64,000 nucleotides of DNA from RHKX01 sp041393495 (GTDB taxonomy: Bacteria > Actinomycetota > Thermoleophilia > Solirubrobacterales > 70-9), in NCBI GenBank assembly GCA_041393495.1, contig JAWKKA010000002.1:147157-211156 (forward strand), in the 5' to 3' direction. Within the stretch, counting starts at the first letter, position 1, and each line of letters starts with the position of its first letter. The position numbers were made by a program, and so were the translations under genes. Below, piece by piece: positions 23,591-31,594 of this stretch. The notes under the pieces were generated by a model that did no database searches, was not told the origin of the DNA, and worked only from the letters and a program-made list of their open reading frames with translations.

Positions 23591-24133
23591 TCAGTTGACG
23601 CTCGGGTCCTCGGGCATCCGGGCGACGAGGGCGTACTCGCCGCCCTTGCGCGCGAGGACGTCGCTCCAGAGCGTCGCCGGGTCCTCGGGAAACAGCTCCG
23701 GCGGGATCGGCGGCTCGACGAACCACGCCTCCTCCTCGAGCTCGGCCTCGAGCTGTCCCGGGCCCCAGCCCGAGAAGCCCGCGTAGACGCGACCACGGCG
23801 AACCGCGTCGGGCAGCTCGTCGAGGTCGGTCGACGCCGAGACGAGCCCGACGTCGGCGACGATGATCCAGGCGGCCTTGTCGGGGTCGGTGAACTCACCG
23901 AGGACGACCAGGGACTCCGGCTGGACGGGGCCGCCGACGAAGACGGGCTCGGCGACGGCGATCGGGGCCAGCTCCGGAAGCACCTCCTCGACCTCGGCGT
24001 CGGCGGGACGGTTGAGGACGATCCCCATCGCGCCCTCGTCCCCGTGCTCGGTGATCAGGACCACCGAGCGGACGAAGTTCGGATCCTGCAGGGCCGGGGA
24101 GGCGACGAGCAGGTTGCCGCGGAGCGATTCCAC
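23591..24133 (-). CDS. yqgE: YqgE/AlgH family protein
   Basis: This encodes 180 residues from a GTG start. It has the family signatures LRGNLLVASPALQDPNF at the N-terminus, VVLITEHGDEGAMGIVLNRP near 24-43, VFVGGPVQPESLVVLG near 65-80, and YAGFSGWGPGQLEAEL near 117-132. The biochemical function of the family is not established; it is widespread and often linked genetically to alginate or pyrimidine-related genes in proteobacteria. A TAGCCT hexamer lies 6 bases before the GTG. It converges on the sulfatase gene with 15 bases between stops. Confidence 0.9.
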   Translation of the reverse strand: MESLRGNLLVASPALQDPNFVRSVVLITEHGDEGAMGIVLNRPADAEVEEVLPELAPIAVAEPVFVGGPVQPESLVVLGEFTDPDKAAWIIVADVGLVSASTDLDELPDAVRRGRVYAGFSGWGPGQLEAELEEEAWFVEPPIPPELFPEDPATLWSDVLARKGGEYALVARMPEDPSVN

Positions 24134-24139
24134 GCCGTC

Positions 24140-24145
24140 AGGCTA
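24140..24145 (-). promoter_or_regulatory. -10-like TAGCCT before yqgE
   Basis: TAGCCT on the minus strand is followed by 6 bases and the GTG at 24133. No ribosome-binding site is seen. Confidence 0.45.
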
Positions 24146-24184
24146 GCGTGCGACGCCGGCGCCCGGACGACGATCGCGCCTCTC

Positions 24185-24190
24185 TAAGCT
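24185..24190 (+). promoter_or_regulatory. -10-like TAAGCT before cnoX
   Basis: TAAGCT lies 9 bases before the ATG at 24200 but only 3 before a GTG at 24194, favouring the ATG. Confidence 0.4.
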
Positions 24191-24199
24191 TCCGTGGTC

Positions 24200-24940
24200 A
24201 TGGTTCACGACGTCACCCAGGAGACCTTCCAGGCCGACGTGCTCGACCGCTCCCGCGAGGTACCGGTCGTCGTCGATTTCTGGGCCGAGTGGTGCGGCCC
24301 GTGCCGCCAGCTCGGGCCCGCCCTCGAGGCCGAGGCCGCCAAGCGCGGCGACGACGTCGACCTCGCCAAGGTCGACGTCGACTCCAACCAGGCGCTCGCC
24401 GCGCAGTTCGGGATCCAGGGCATTCCCGCGGTCAAGGCGTTCCGGGACGGGACGGTCGCGGCCGAGTTCACCGGTGCGATCCCGCCCGCCCAGGTGGCCG
24501 CCTTCTTCGACGCGCTCGTTCCCTCCGAGGCCGACCGGCTCGCCGGCGCCGGCGACGAGGAGTCGCTGCGGCGCGCGCTCGAGCTCGACCCGGCCCAACG
24601 GGAAGCGGCCGTCAAGCTCGGCCGGATCCTGATCGAGCGCGGCGCCGGCGAGGACGCCGGCGAGGTCCTCGCGCCATTCGAGACCGACTTCACCGCCTCC
24701 GGCCTGCTCGCCCGACTCGCGCTCGGCGACGAGGACGAGGTCGCGCCGGCGTTCGCGGCCTGGGACGAGGGCGAGCACGAGCGGGCCCTCGACCTGCTCC
24801 AGGAGGGGATCGCCGCGGCGGACGATCCCGAGCGCGTCGATCTTCTGCGCCGGGTGATGGTCGCGATCTTCACCGAGCTCGGCCCGGACAGCGAGCTCGC
24901 GCGGGCGCACCGGCGCCGGCTCTCGCTGGCGATCACCTGA
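24200..24940 (+). CDS. Thioredoxin-TPR protein, CnoX/YbbN-like
   Basis: This encodes 246 residues. An N-terminal thioredoxin domain carries the complete redox motif WAEWCGPCRQL near 27-37 and the cis-proline in GIQGIPAVKAF. From about residue 110 come helical repeats of TPR type, including EESLRRALELDPAQREAAVKLGRI-like and GEHERALDLLQEGIAA segments. This matches the CnoX/YbbN family of redox-active holdases, which hand oxidised clients to GroEL or DnaK. Some proteobacterial CnoX proteins lack the CxxC; here it is intact. ccdA begins 9 bases after the stop, suggesting a thiol-redox operon. Confidence 0.88.
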   Translation: MVHDVTQETFQADVLDRSREVPVVVDFWAEWCGPCRQLGPALEAEAAKRGDDVDLAKVDVDSNQALAAQFGIQGIPAVKAFRDGTVAAEFTGAIPPAQVAAFFDALVPSEADRLAGAGDEESLRRALELDPAQREAAVKLGRILIERGAGEDAGEVLAPFETDFTASGLLARLALGDEDEVAPAFAAWDEGEHERALDLLQEGIAAADDPERVDLLRRVMVAIFTELGPDSELARAHRRRLSLAIT

Positions 24941-24949
24941 CCGCGGCCG

Positions 24950-25690
24950 ATGCCTGAGATCGGTGGAGTCGGCCTGCTGACCGCCCTGTTCGCGGGAGCC
25001 GTGTCGTTCTTCTCCCCGTGCGTCCTGCCGCTCGTCCCCGGCTACCTGTCGGCGGTCACCGGCGTCTCCGCGGCCGAGCTCGACCGGGCGAGCTGGCGCA
25101 CGGTCGTCCCCCCTGCCCTCGTCTTCATCGCCAGCTTCTCGGCCATCTTCATCCTGCTCGGGCTGACGGCGGTCGGCCTGACCCAGACGCTGCGCCAAAA
25201 CCAGGACACGCTCGACAAGGTCGCAGGCGTGCTGATCATCGCGATGGGGATCCTCTTCGTCGCCCAGCTGTTCATCGTCAAGCTCAATCGCGAGTGGCGC
25301 GTCGAGGCGCTGATCGAGCGCGCGGGCTCCGGCGGCCCGCTGATCGCCGGCGCCGCCTTCGCGATCGCCTGGACCCCCTGCATCGGCCCCACCCTCGCCG
25401 CGATTCTCGCCCTCGCCGGCTCGACCGGCTCGGTTTTCGAGGGCGGCCTGATGCTCGCCGTCTACTCGCTCGGGCTGGCGATCCCGTTCCTGCTCACCGC
25501 GATCGCCTTCGCGCGGATGACGACCGCCTTCAGCTTCATCAAGCGCCACTACGCGGCGATCATGGCCGTCGGCGGCGTCATCCTGATCGCGATGGGCGTC
25601 CTCGTCTTCACCGGTGAGCTCACGCGGCTCAACCTCGAGGCCCAGCAGGCCCTCAACGACCTCGGGATCAACTTCTTCAACGAGGTCTGA
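24950..25690 (+). CDS. ccdA: CcdA-type thiol-disulfide transmembrane protein
   Basis: This encodes 246 residues with six hydrophobic segments. Conserved cysteines occur in FFSPCVLPLVPGYLS (helix 1) and AWTPCIGPTLAAILAL (helix 4), the pair that carries reducing power across the membrane. CcdA passes electrons from cytoplasmic thioredoxin to exported thiol proteins, including the enzymes that prepare apocytochrome c. A cytochrome c is encoded at 2325. Coupling to the thioredoxin-like cnoX supports the role. No resA or ccsB gene is visible nearby. Confidence 0.92.
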   Translation: MPEIGGVGLLTALFAGAVSFFSPCVLPLVPGYLSAVTGVSAAELDRASWRTVVPPALVFIASFSAIFILLGLTAVGLTQTLRQNQDTLDKVAGVLIIAMGILFVAQLFIVKLNREWRVEALIERAGSGGPLIAGAAFAIAWTPCIGPTLAAILALAGSTGSVFEGGLMLAVYSLGLAIPFLLTAIAFARMTTAFSFIKRHYAAIMAVGGVILIAMGVLVFTGELTRLNLEAQQALNDLGINFFNEV

Positions 25691-25789
25691 GCGCTGCGCC
25701 GGACCGCGCGGCCGGGAGCCGGTCGGCGCCGTCCCCGGCGGAAGCGGACGGCAAGGGCTGCGGTCCCCCGGCAACCACCGGCCGCTGCC

Positions 25790-25895
25790 GGGCCCCTCCG
25801 GCGACCGCTGGGCGCTGGGCAACCGCTGGACGCCGCTGGGATCCTGCGGCAGCTGCTGGTCCCTGCGGCAACCGCTGGGGTGATTGGAGCCGACA
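25790..25895. repeat. Degenerate ACCGCTGG-rich repeat patch between convergent genes
   Basis: The stretch repeats ACCGCTGG variants about four times and ends CAACCGCTGGGGTGATTGG. The core CCGCTGGGGTG is the reverse complement of CACCCCAGCGG in the tandem repeat at 39951-40076. It lies between ccdA and the convergent gene ending at 25943, and no coding capacity is evident. Confidence 0.45.
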
Positions 25896-25942
25896 TCCCG
25901 GACGAATGCGCCCCAGCGTCGACAGCGGGGCCGTGCCGGCGC

Positions 25943-26242
25943 CTACCGCGCCGGCTCGGCGGGCGCGGGAACCTCGGCGGGAGCGCCGACCTCGACCGGG
26001 GTGCCGATCGCCTCGGTCGCCTCGAGCTCGGCGCCGTCGAGATCGCGCGAGCAGACGATCCGGAAGCGGCCGGTGCCGAGGTCGGGATCGGGCACGATCG
26101 GAAGGCCGCGGATCTCCTCCCAGCCGAGCCGCTCGACCTCGAACGGGTTCATCCGTACCTCGGCCGCCGGGAACGGACAGGAGCTGTTGTGCTGGTCGAT
26201 CGCCTTCGAGATCGCCTCGAGGTTCTTCGCCTCGGCTCCCAC
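25943..26242 (-). CDS. Conserved-looking small hypothetical protein
   Basis: This encodes 99 residues from a GTG start that follows a TACGGT hexamer by 6 bases. The body is polar and shows a well-formed globular composition: ISKAIDQHNSSCPFPAAEV, then MNPFEVERLGWEEIRGLPI, then GTGRFRIVCSRD. It ends in a Glu/Pro/Ala-rich tail. There are two cysteines and one histidine near the first cysteine. I recognise no family and assign no function. Codon-position GC and the leaderless signal argue that it is a real gene. Confidence 0.65.
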   Translation of the reverse strand: MGAEAKNLEAISKAIDQHNSSCPFPAAEVRMNPFEVERLGWEEIRGLPIVPDPDLGTGRFRIVCSRDLDGAELEATEAIGTPVEVGAPAEVPAPAEPAR

Positions 26243-26248
26243 GCCCTC

Positions 26249-26254
26249 ACCGTA
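26249..26254 (-). promoter_or_regulatory. -10-like TACGGT before the 99-residue protein
   Basis: TACGGT on the minus strand is followed by 6 bases and the GTG at 26242. Confidence 0.4.
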
Positions 26255-26326
26255 GCAGCAGTGTCGGGGCCGCCGTCTGCGGCGCGAGCAAGCGGTGGCC
26301 GTTCGCGCGGAGGCGCTCCGAGCGCC

Positions 26327-27571
26327 CTACGGCGGCGTCGCCTGCCCGTCGCCGTCGTTGCCCCAGCAGGCGGCGGCGCCGTTGCTGCGGATCCCGCAGG
26401 CGTGCGTCGTGCCGGCGCTGACCGCCTTGAAGCTCCCCGACGGCGGCGAGGCCTTCCCGTCGCTGTCCGAGCCCCAGCATGCCAGCGCCCCGGTGCTGCG
26501 GACGCCGCAGCTGAAGTCGGCGCCGGCGCTGACCGCCGTGAAGGTCCCCGAAGGCGGCGAGGACTGCCCCCAGTTGTCCTCACCCCAGCAGGCCAGCGTG
26601 TCGTCGCCGCGGATCCCGCAGCTGTGGACGCTGCCGGCGTCGACCGCCTTGAACGTCCCCGACGGGGGCGAAGCCTGATCGGACCAGTCACCGCCCCAGC
26701 AGGCCACCGTCCCGTTGCCGCGGATGCCGCAGGCGTGCGCGCCGCCGGCGCTGACCGCCGTGAAGGCCCCGGACGGGGGCGCCACCTGCCCCCAGCTGTT
26801 CCGGCCCCAAGAGTCCAGGGTCCCGCCGCCGACGCCGCAGCCGAAGTAGTCACCGGCGCTGACCGCCGTGAAGGCCCCACCCGGGGGCGTCGCCTCCCCG
26901 TCGGCGTTCCAGCCCCAGCAGGCCAGCGTGCCGTCGCCGCGGATTCCGCAGCCGTGCTCGGCGCCGGCGCTGACCGCCTTGAACGTCCCCGACGGCGGCG
27001 TGGCCTGTCCTGCTTCGTCGAAGCCCCAGCAGACGAGCGTGTCGTCGCCGCGGATCCCGCAGCTGTACCGGCTGCCGGCGCTCACCGCCTTGTAGGCGTC
27101 GGACGGAGGAGCCCCGCAGAGGTCCTCGACGAGCCGCTCGGCGTCCCCGAGCGCCGCCTTTGCGTCGCGAACGGCCCGCCTCGCCCGGGCGAGCTTCTTC
27201 TTCGCCTTGGCGAGCTTCTTCCTCGCGCGCGCTATCGCCCGCTTCGACCCCTTCTTCTTCGCGGCTTTCAGCGCCTTCTTGGCAACGGCGAGACGCTGCT
27301 CGGCGAGCAGCTGCTTCTGCTTTGCTCCGGCGAGGCGCAGCTCGGCCTCGTCCCTGGCCGCCTTGGCCTCGTCGCATGTGGTCGGGGCGGCTTCGGCCCC
27401 GGGCGAGGCGGCCGGTGATGCCGCCGTCTCGTTCGAGCCCGCGGCGCTCGCCGGCGAGGCGATCGCAATCAGCGCCACGAGTAGCAGCGGCAGCGCCAAG
27501 GCGAATAGCCCTCGACACCCGATGTCATGGTTCCCCGCCGCTGAAATCGGTCCGTCTCCAGCGGGTCGCAT
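26327..27571 (-). CDS. Secreted seven-repeat RCC1-like beta-propeller protein with basic coiled-coil stalk
   Basis: This encodes 414 residues from the ATG at 27571, which follows GGAGG; an in-frame ATG at 27616 lies upstream. After a signal peptide (LFALALPLLLVALIAIAS) comes a Thr/Ala-rich linker. A strongly basic alpha-helical stalk follows (about 85-155: runs of KKALKAAKKKGSK and KKLAKAKKKLAR). Seven tandem 37-38-residue repeats of the pattern F-x-AVSAG-x4-CGIR-x4-L-x-CWG-x8-PP fill the rest. Most repeats hold a cysteine pair; repeat 3 has Ser-Trp instead of the second Cys. Seven repeats suit a closed seven-bladed RCC1 propeller. It probably binds a wall or extracellular ligand. Confidence 0.82.
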   Translation of the reverse strand: MRPAGDGPISAAGNHDIGCRGLFALALPLLLVALIAIASPASAAGSNETAASPAASPGAEAAPTTCDEAKAARDEAELRLAGAKQKQLLAEQRLAVAKKALKAAKKKGSKRAIARARKKLAKAKKKLARARRAVRDAKAALGDAERLVEDLCGAPPSDAYKAVSAGSRYSCGIRGDDTLVCWGFDEAGQATPPSGTFKAVSAGAEHGCGIRGDGTLACWGWNADGEATPPGGAFTAVSAGDYFGCGVGGGTLDSWGRNSWGQVAPPSGAFTAVSAGGAHACGIRGNGTVACWGGDWSDQASPPSGTFKAVDAGSVHSCGIRGDDTLACWGEDNWGQSSPPSGTFTAVSAGADFSCGVRSTGALACWGSDSDGKASPPSGSFKAVSAGTTHACGIRSNGAAACWGNDGDGQATPP

Positions 27572-27587
27572 GTGCCTCCACGAACGA

Positions 27588-27616
27588 CGATAACGGATAC
27601 CGGATTGAGGGGTCAA
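27588..27616 (-). promoter_or_regulatory. Promoter of the RCC1-like gene
   Basis: On the minus strand TTGACC (27616-27611) and TTATCG (27593-27588) are separated by 17 bases. The predicted transcript start is about 10 bases before the ATG at 27571 and includes the GGAGG site. Confidence 0.5.
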
Positions 27617-27692
27617 GGCTTCTTTCGCACCGGCCCGCGGTGCATCCCGGCCCCGGCCGCGACCGCGGCCGGATCGCGTCAGCGGCCGCGGC

Positions 27693-27698
27693 TACGAT
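27693..27698 (+). promoter_or_regulatory. -10-like TACGAT before dinB
   Basis: TACGAT is followed by exactly 6 bases and the ATG at 27705. No ribosome-binding site or SOS box is apparent. Confidence 0.45.
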
Positions 27699-27704
27699 CG
27701 GTCG

Positions 27705-28835
27705 ATGCCGAGCGAACGCGTGTACGGCGACCCCTCCGAATGGGAGCACACCGTCGCCCATGTCGACATGGACGCCTTCTACGTCTCGGTCGAGTTGCTC
27801 GAGCGGCCCGAGCTGCGCGGAAGGCCGGTGATCGTCGGGCCCCGCGATCCCGATTCCCGCGGCGTCGTCATGACCGCGTCGTATGAGGCCCGCCGCTTCG
27901 GGGTCCACTCGGCGCTGCCGATGGCGGTCGCCCGGCGCCGCTGCCCGCAGGCGGTCGTGATCCCGCGCAACATGGGGCGCTACCGGGAGGCATCCGAGCG
28001 GGTGATGGAGGTCTTCCGCCGCTACAGCGACCTCGTCGAGGTCCTCGGCATGGACGAGGCCTACATCGAGCTCAGCGACTCGCCGGCCCCGAAGGCGCGG
28101 GCGCGGCAGATCAAGCGCGAGGTCCTCGCCGTCACGGGGCTGACCTGCTCGATCGGCCTCGGCCCGAACCGATTGATCGCGAAGATCGCCTCCGACCTCG
28201 ACAAGCCCGACGGCCTCTGCGTGCTTGCCCGCGAGCGCTTCCTCGAGGTCGTCGGCGAGCGTCCGGCCAGGATCATTCCCGGCGTCGGCCCGAAGACCGA
28301 GGAGCGGCTCGGCGCGCTCGGGATCGGAACCGTCTCCGACCTCGCGCGGGCGCCCGAAGCGAGCCTCGCGGCGGTGCTCGGCCCCAGCAGTGCCCGCTCG
28401 CTCGGGCGTCGCGCCTGCGGGTTCGGCAGCGCCGAGGTTGCGGTCGAGCGGGAGCGTAAGTCGGAGAGCCGCGAGCGGACCTTCGCCAGCGACCAGACCG
28501 ATCCGACGCTGATGCGCCGGGAGATCGCCGAGATGGCGCGCGCCGTCGCCGGCCACCTCGGCCAGCAGGGCATCGGCGGGCGGACGGTGACGCTGAAGAT
28601 CCGCCTCGCCCCGTTTCGGACGTTCACCCGCTCCCGCACCCTGGACGAGCCGACCTCCGACCCAGGCACCGTCGTCGCCGCCGCCCAGGCGCTCTTCGAC
28701 GCCTTCGAGCGGGACGCCCCGGTGCGGCTGCTCGGTGTCGGCGTCTCGAACCTCATCCACGCGGACGGGAGCGGCACCGCCTCCTCCGGCGAGCCGACGG
28801 GCGCGTCGGGCCCCGAGCAGCTCGCCCTCGGCTGA
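27705..28835 (+). CDS. dinB: Y-family DNA polymerase IV
   Basis: This encodes 376 residues. It is a translesion polymerase of the DinB branch: HVDMDAFYVSVELLERPEL near 20-38 with the first metal Asp, SYEARRFGVHSALPM, and VLGMDEAYIEL near 112 with the second acidic pair. The thumb helix-hairpin-helix is RIIPGVGPKTEERLGALGI, followed by the little-finger domain. The C-terminal EQLALG looks like a beta-clamp-binding motif. No actinobacterial LexA box is seen upstream, and the TACGAT hexamer predicts leaderless expression. Confidence 0.94.
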   Translation: MPSERVYGDPSEWEHTVAHVDMDAFYVSVELLERPELRGRPVIVGPRDPDSRGVVMTASYEARRFGVHSALPMAVARRRCPQAVVIPRNMGRYREASERVMEVFRRYSDLVEVLGMDEAYIELSDSPAPKARARQIKREVLAVTGLTCSIGLGPNRLIAKIASDLDKPDGLCVLARERFLEVVGERPARIIPGVGPKTEERLGALGIGTVSDLARAPEASLAAVLGPSSARSLGRRACGFGSAEVAVERERKSESRERTFASDQTDPTLMRREIAEMARAVAGHLGQQGIGGRTVTLKIRLAPFRTFTRSRTLDEPTSDPGTVVAAAQALFDAFERDAPVRLLGVGVSNLIHADGSGTASSGEPTGASGPEQLALG

Positions 28836-28837
28836 CT

Positions 28838-28897
28838 GCCGGCGACGGGCGCGAGCGGCCCTCCCCCGTCTGTGCCGCCGGCGACGGGCGCGAGCGG
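28838..28897. repeat. Two exact 21-base direct repeats between dinB and the RlpA-like gene
   Basis: A 21-base unit containing GCCGGCGACGGGCGCGAG occurs exactly at 28838-28858 and 28877-28897, in the short space between two convergent genes. Confidence 0.6.
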
Positions 28898-28928
28898 CTC
28901 GCCTCGGCCGATCGCCGCGACCGCCCGC

Positions 28929-29876
28929 TCAGCGATCGACGAGGATCGTCCCGACGCCGCCCATCCCGAGCCTGTTCTTGACGGCTTCGGTGAGATCGAA
29001 CTCGCGGCCGGGTATGTAGGGACCGCGATCGATCACCCTGGCCTTCACCTGGCGACCGTGATAGCGGATCGTCAGCTTCGTGCCGCATCGCATCGACTTG
29101 TGGGCTACTCCGATCGTCGAAGGCTCGAGCCGGCCCCCGCAAGCGGTGCCGTTGCCGTAGAGGCCGGGCCCGTACCAGGAGGCCTCCGCCGGCCGGAACA
29201 CCGCCACCCGGCCGGCCCTGGCGGCGCTGGCCGCCGCGACGAGGTTGCCGGCGGCGCGGACCCGGACGCGGTGGTGGCCCGCATGCCGCGGCTTCCACCT
29301 CACCGCGAACCTGCCATTGCGATGGGTGCGGGCCCGGAGCCTGTCGCCCCCCGCCTCGACGGTGATCCGCCGCCGCGTGCCGGCCGGCGCCACGCGGCCC
29401 CTGATCGCCACCTTGCGGCCGACCCGGACGCGCTTTGCGACCCGGGCGTACGTCACCGAGCGGACGCGAACCAGCTTCGCGGCGGTCGTGCGGCCACCGG
29501 CGCCGACGGCGCGGATCCGGCCGCTGCGCTCGATGCGCAGCCGCTCGCTGAAGCGGCCGCCCCGGCCGGCCCGGGTCGAGCGAGCGTCCTGCCAGTGCTC
29601 AGCTCCGAGGGCGCGGAACTGGATCCGGACCGATGCGTCGGCGGGCGCGATGGCGCCGCTGCCCGGCGCGGCCGTGGTCGTCAGGGGACGGAACCGGCCG
29701 CGCACGGTCACCCTCTCGTTCGGACGGACCCGCTTGTCGCTGGTCGATAGCGACGTCCCGTTCTCGCGCGCCGGCGCGCCGAGCGCCGGCGCGCCCGCCC
29801 CTCCGATCGTGAGCGCGGCCAGGGGGAGCAGCAGCAGCGCTGCGAGCCATCCCCGCCGGTGGCGGAAGCACGTCAT
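28929..29876 (-). CDS. Secreted RlpA-like double-psi beta-barrel protein
   Basis: This encodes 315 residues, start supported by GAGGA. A Sec signal peptide (GWLAALLLLPLAALTIGG) is followed by two Arg-rich Ig-like beta-sandwich domains (about 45-125 and 130-205). The C-terminal domain (about 215-315) has ASWYGPGLYGNGTACGG, STIGVAHKSMRCGTKLTI and ARVIDRGPYIPGREFDLT. These are the double-psi barrel signatures of RlpA/lytic transglycosylases and expansin-like proteins, with the catalytic-type Asp in VIDRGPY. It probably acts on peptidoglycan or another polysaccharide outside the cell. Confidence 0.87.
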   Translation of the reverse strand: MTCFRHRRGWLAALLLLPLAALTIGGAGAPALGAPARENGTSLSTSDKRVRPNERVTVRGRFRPLTTTAAPGSGAIAPADASVRIQFRALGAEHWQDARSTRAGRGGRFSERLRIERSGRIRAVGAGGRTTAAKLVRVRSVTYARVAKRVRVGRKVAIRGRVAPAGTRRRITVEAGGDRLRARTHRNGRFAVRWKPRHAGHHRVRVRAAGNLVAAASAARAGRVAVFRPAEASWYGPGLYGNGTACGGRLEPSTIGVAHKSMRCGTKLTIRYHGRQVKARVIDRGPYIPGREFDLTEAVKNRLGMGGVGTILVDR

Positions 29877-30151
29877 CTTCGATCCTCGCTTTCGGCGCCG
29901 ACGGGGTTAGCTGCCGGGCTCGCATTCCGACCCCGCCTCGCGGGATCGTCGCTACGGGTCGATCACGACCCGATTCGCCCCTGCCGGCCCTCGGCCGGCC
30001 CTGGGTCCCCCGCTCCCGCCCGGTCTGCCGGGCCGGATTGAGCGGTCTGGTTGCGGTCGGTTCTGATTCGGTCCGGCGGCACGGTAGGGAGCATCCGGGC
30101 CGGCTTGTGTGGGGCTGCTCACAGTCTTCACCGAGGTGCGAAGATGCGTGC
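29877..30151. other. Intergenic region between divergent genes
   Basis: This 275-base region separates the RlpA-like gene from the acyltransferase gene and must hold both promoters. It has a local palindrome-like GGCCGGCC near 29990 but no clear -35/-10 pair that I can recognise. Confidence 0.35.
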
Positions 30152-31591
30152 ATGAGCAGCAGCGACCGGCTGACCGGCCTCGACGCGTCTTTTCTTCATC
30201 TCGAGCGCGACGGCGCCCACATGCACGTCGCCGCGACGATGATCTTCGATGGTCCCTCCCCCGACTTCGAGGAGTTCAAGCAGCACCTCGAGGGGCGCCT
30301 GCACCTCGTGCCCCGATTCCGCCAGAAGCTACGGTTCGTGCCGCTCGACCAGGGCCGCCCGGTCTGGGTCGATGACCCCCACCTCAACCTCGACTACCAC
30401 GTCCGCCACACGGCCCTGCCCGCACCCGGCGACGAGGCACAGCTCCGCACCTTCGCCGCCCGCGTCTTCTCGCAGGGCCTCGACCGGTCGAAGCCGCTCT
30501 GGGAGATGTGGATCGTCGATGGCCTCGCCGACGACCGCTTCGCGATCGTCAGCAAGAGCCACCACTGCCTCGTCGACGGCGTCTCCGGGGTTGACATAAC
30601 CACGGTCCTCTTCGATGCCGAGCCCGAGCCCGCCGCGGTCGACGACCCACCGCAGTGGATCCCCCGACCGGAGCCGAGCGAGCTGCAGCTGCTCGGATCG
30701 GCGCTGACCGAGCGGGTCACCGTCCCGGCCGAGTTCGCGCGCGGCGTCCGGGCGCTGATCCGACGCCCCGCCCAGGCGCTCGGGGCCGTACGCCACGCGA
30801 TCGGCGCGACCGGCTCGTTCGCCGGCCGCGGGCTATCGGCGCCGGAATCGCCGCTCAACGTCGATATCGGCCCCCATCGCCGTTTCGCCTGGGTCCGGGC
30901 CGACCTCGCCGACCTGCGCCGGATCAAGGACGTCTACGGCGGCACCGTCAACGACGTCGTCCTGACCGTCGTCTCGGGAGCGCTCGGCCGGCACCTGCGC
31001 TCGCTCGGCCACGACACCGACGGGCTGACCCTGAAGGCGATGGTCCCGGTCAGCATCCGCACCCCCGAGCAGCACGGCAGCCTCGGCAACCAGGTCACGG
31101 CGATGATGGCGCCGCTGCCGGTCTGGTGCGAGGACCCGATCGAGCGGCTCGGCATCGTCCGCCGCGCGATGGGAAACCTGAAGCAGTCCAAGCAGGCGGT
31201 CGGCGCCAACCTGCTCGCCGAGATGACCGACTTCGCGCCGCCGACGATCGTCTCGCAGGCGGCACGGCTGCAGCCGCGGCAGCGGTTCTTCAACCTCGTC
31301 GTCACCAACGTGCCGGGCCCGCAGTTCCCGCTCTATGTGCTCGGCCGGCAGCTCCGTGACATCTTCCCGATGGTGCCGCTCGCCAAGCGGCAGGCGGTCT
31401 GCGTCGGGATCATGAGCTACGACGGCGGCATCAACTTCGGCCTGGTCGGCGACTACGAGGGGCTGCCGACGCTCGGCGGCCTCGCCGCCGACCTCAACGA
31501 CGAGCTCGAGAACCTCGCCGCGCTCACCCCCACGGTCGGCGGCAACGGATCGGCCCCGCACGAGCCGGCCCGCTCGACCTCGACGTCCTGA
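30152..31591 (+). CDS. Wax ester synthase/diacylglycerol acyltransferase (WS/DGAT)
   Basis: This encodes 479 residues. The start MSSSDRLTGLDASFLHLE is the standard N-terminus of the family; the frame is open further upstream to 30038. The catalytic HHxxxDG reads SHHCLVDGVSG at 136-146. Later motifs are GTVNDVVLTVVSGAL near 270, VPVSIRTPEQHGSLGNQ near 305 and the C-terminal VVTNVPGPQFPLYVLG. The enzyme esterifies acyl-CoA with diacylglycerol or fatty alcohol, forming triacylglycerol or wax esters as carbon stores. A long-chain acyl-CoA ligase is encoded at 55126. It stands alone. Confidence 0.94.
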   Translation: MSSSDRLTGLDASFLHLERDGAHMHVAATMIFDGPSPDFEEFKQHLEGRLHLVPRFRQKLRFVPLDQGRPVWVDDPHLNLDYHVRHTALPAPGDEAQLRTFAARVFSQGLDRSKPLWEMWIVDGLADDRFAIVSKSHHCLVDGVSGVDITTVLFDAEPEPAAVDDPPQWIPRPEPSELQLLGSALTERVTVPAEFARGVRALIRRPAQALGAVRHAIGATGSFAGRGLSAPESPLNVDIGPHRRFAWVRADLADLRRIKDVYGGTVNDVVLTVVSGALGRHLRSLGHDTDGLTLKAMVPVSIRTPEQHGSLGNQVTAMMAPLPVWCEDPIERLGIVRRAMGNLKQSKQAVGANLLAEMTDFAPPTIVSQAARLQPRQRFFNLVVTNVPGPQFPLYVLGRQLRDIFPMVPLAKRQAVCVGIMSYDGGINFGLVGDYEGLPTLGGLAADLNDELENLAALTPTVGGNGSAPHEPARSTSTS

Positions 31592-31594
31592 GGC

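Noticed and set aside
26327..27110. Repeated DNA of about 111-114-base period
   Set aside because: It is the coding sequence of the RCC1-like protein, not a noncoding array or CRISPR.
27572..27616. ATG at 27616 as start of the RCC1-like gene
   Set aside because: The ATG at 27571 follows GGAGG, and the TTGACC -35 overlaps the upstream ATG itself.
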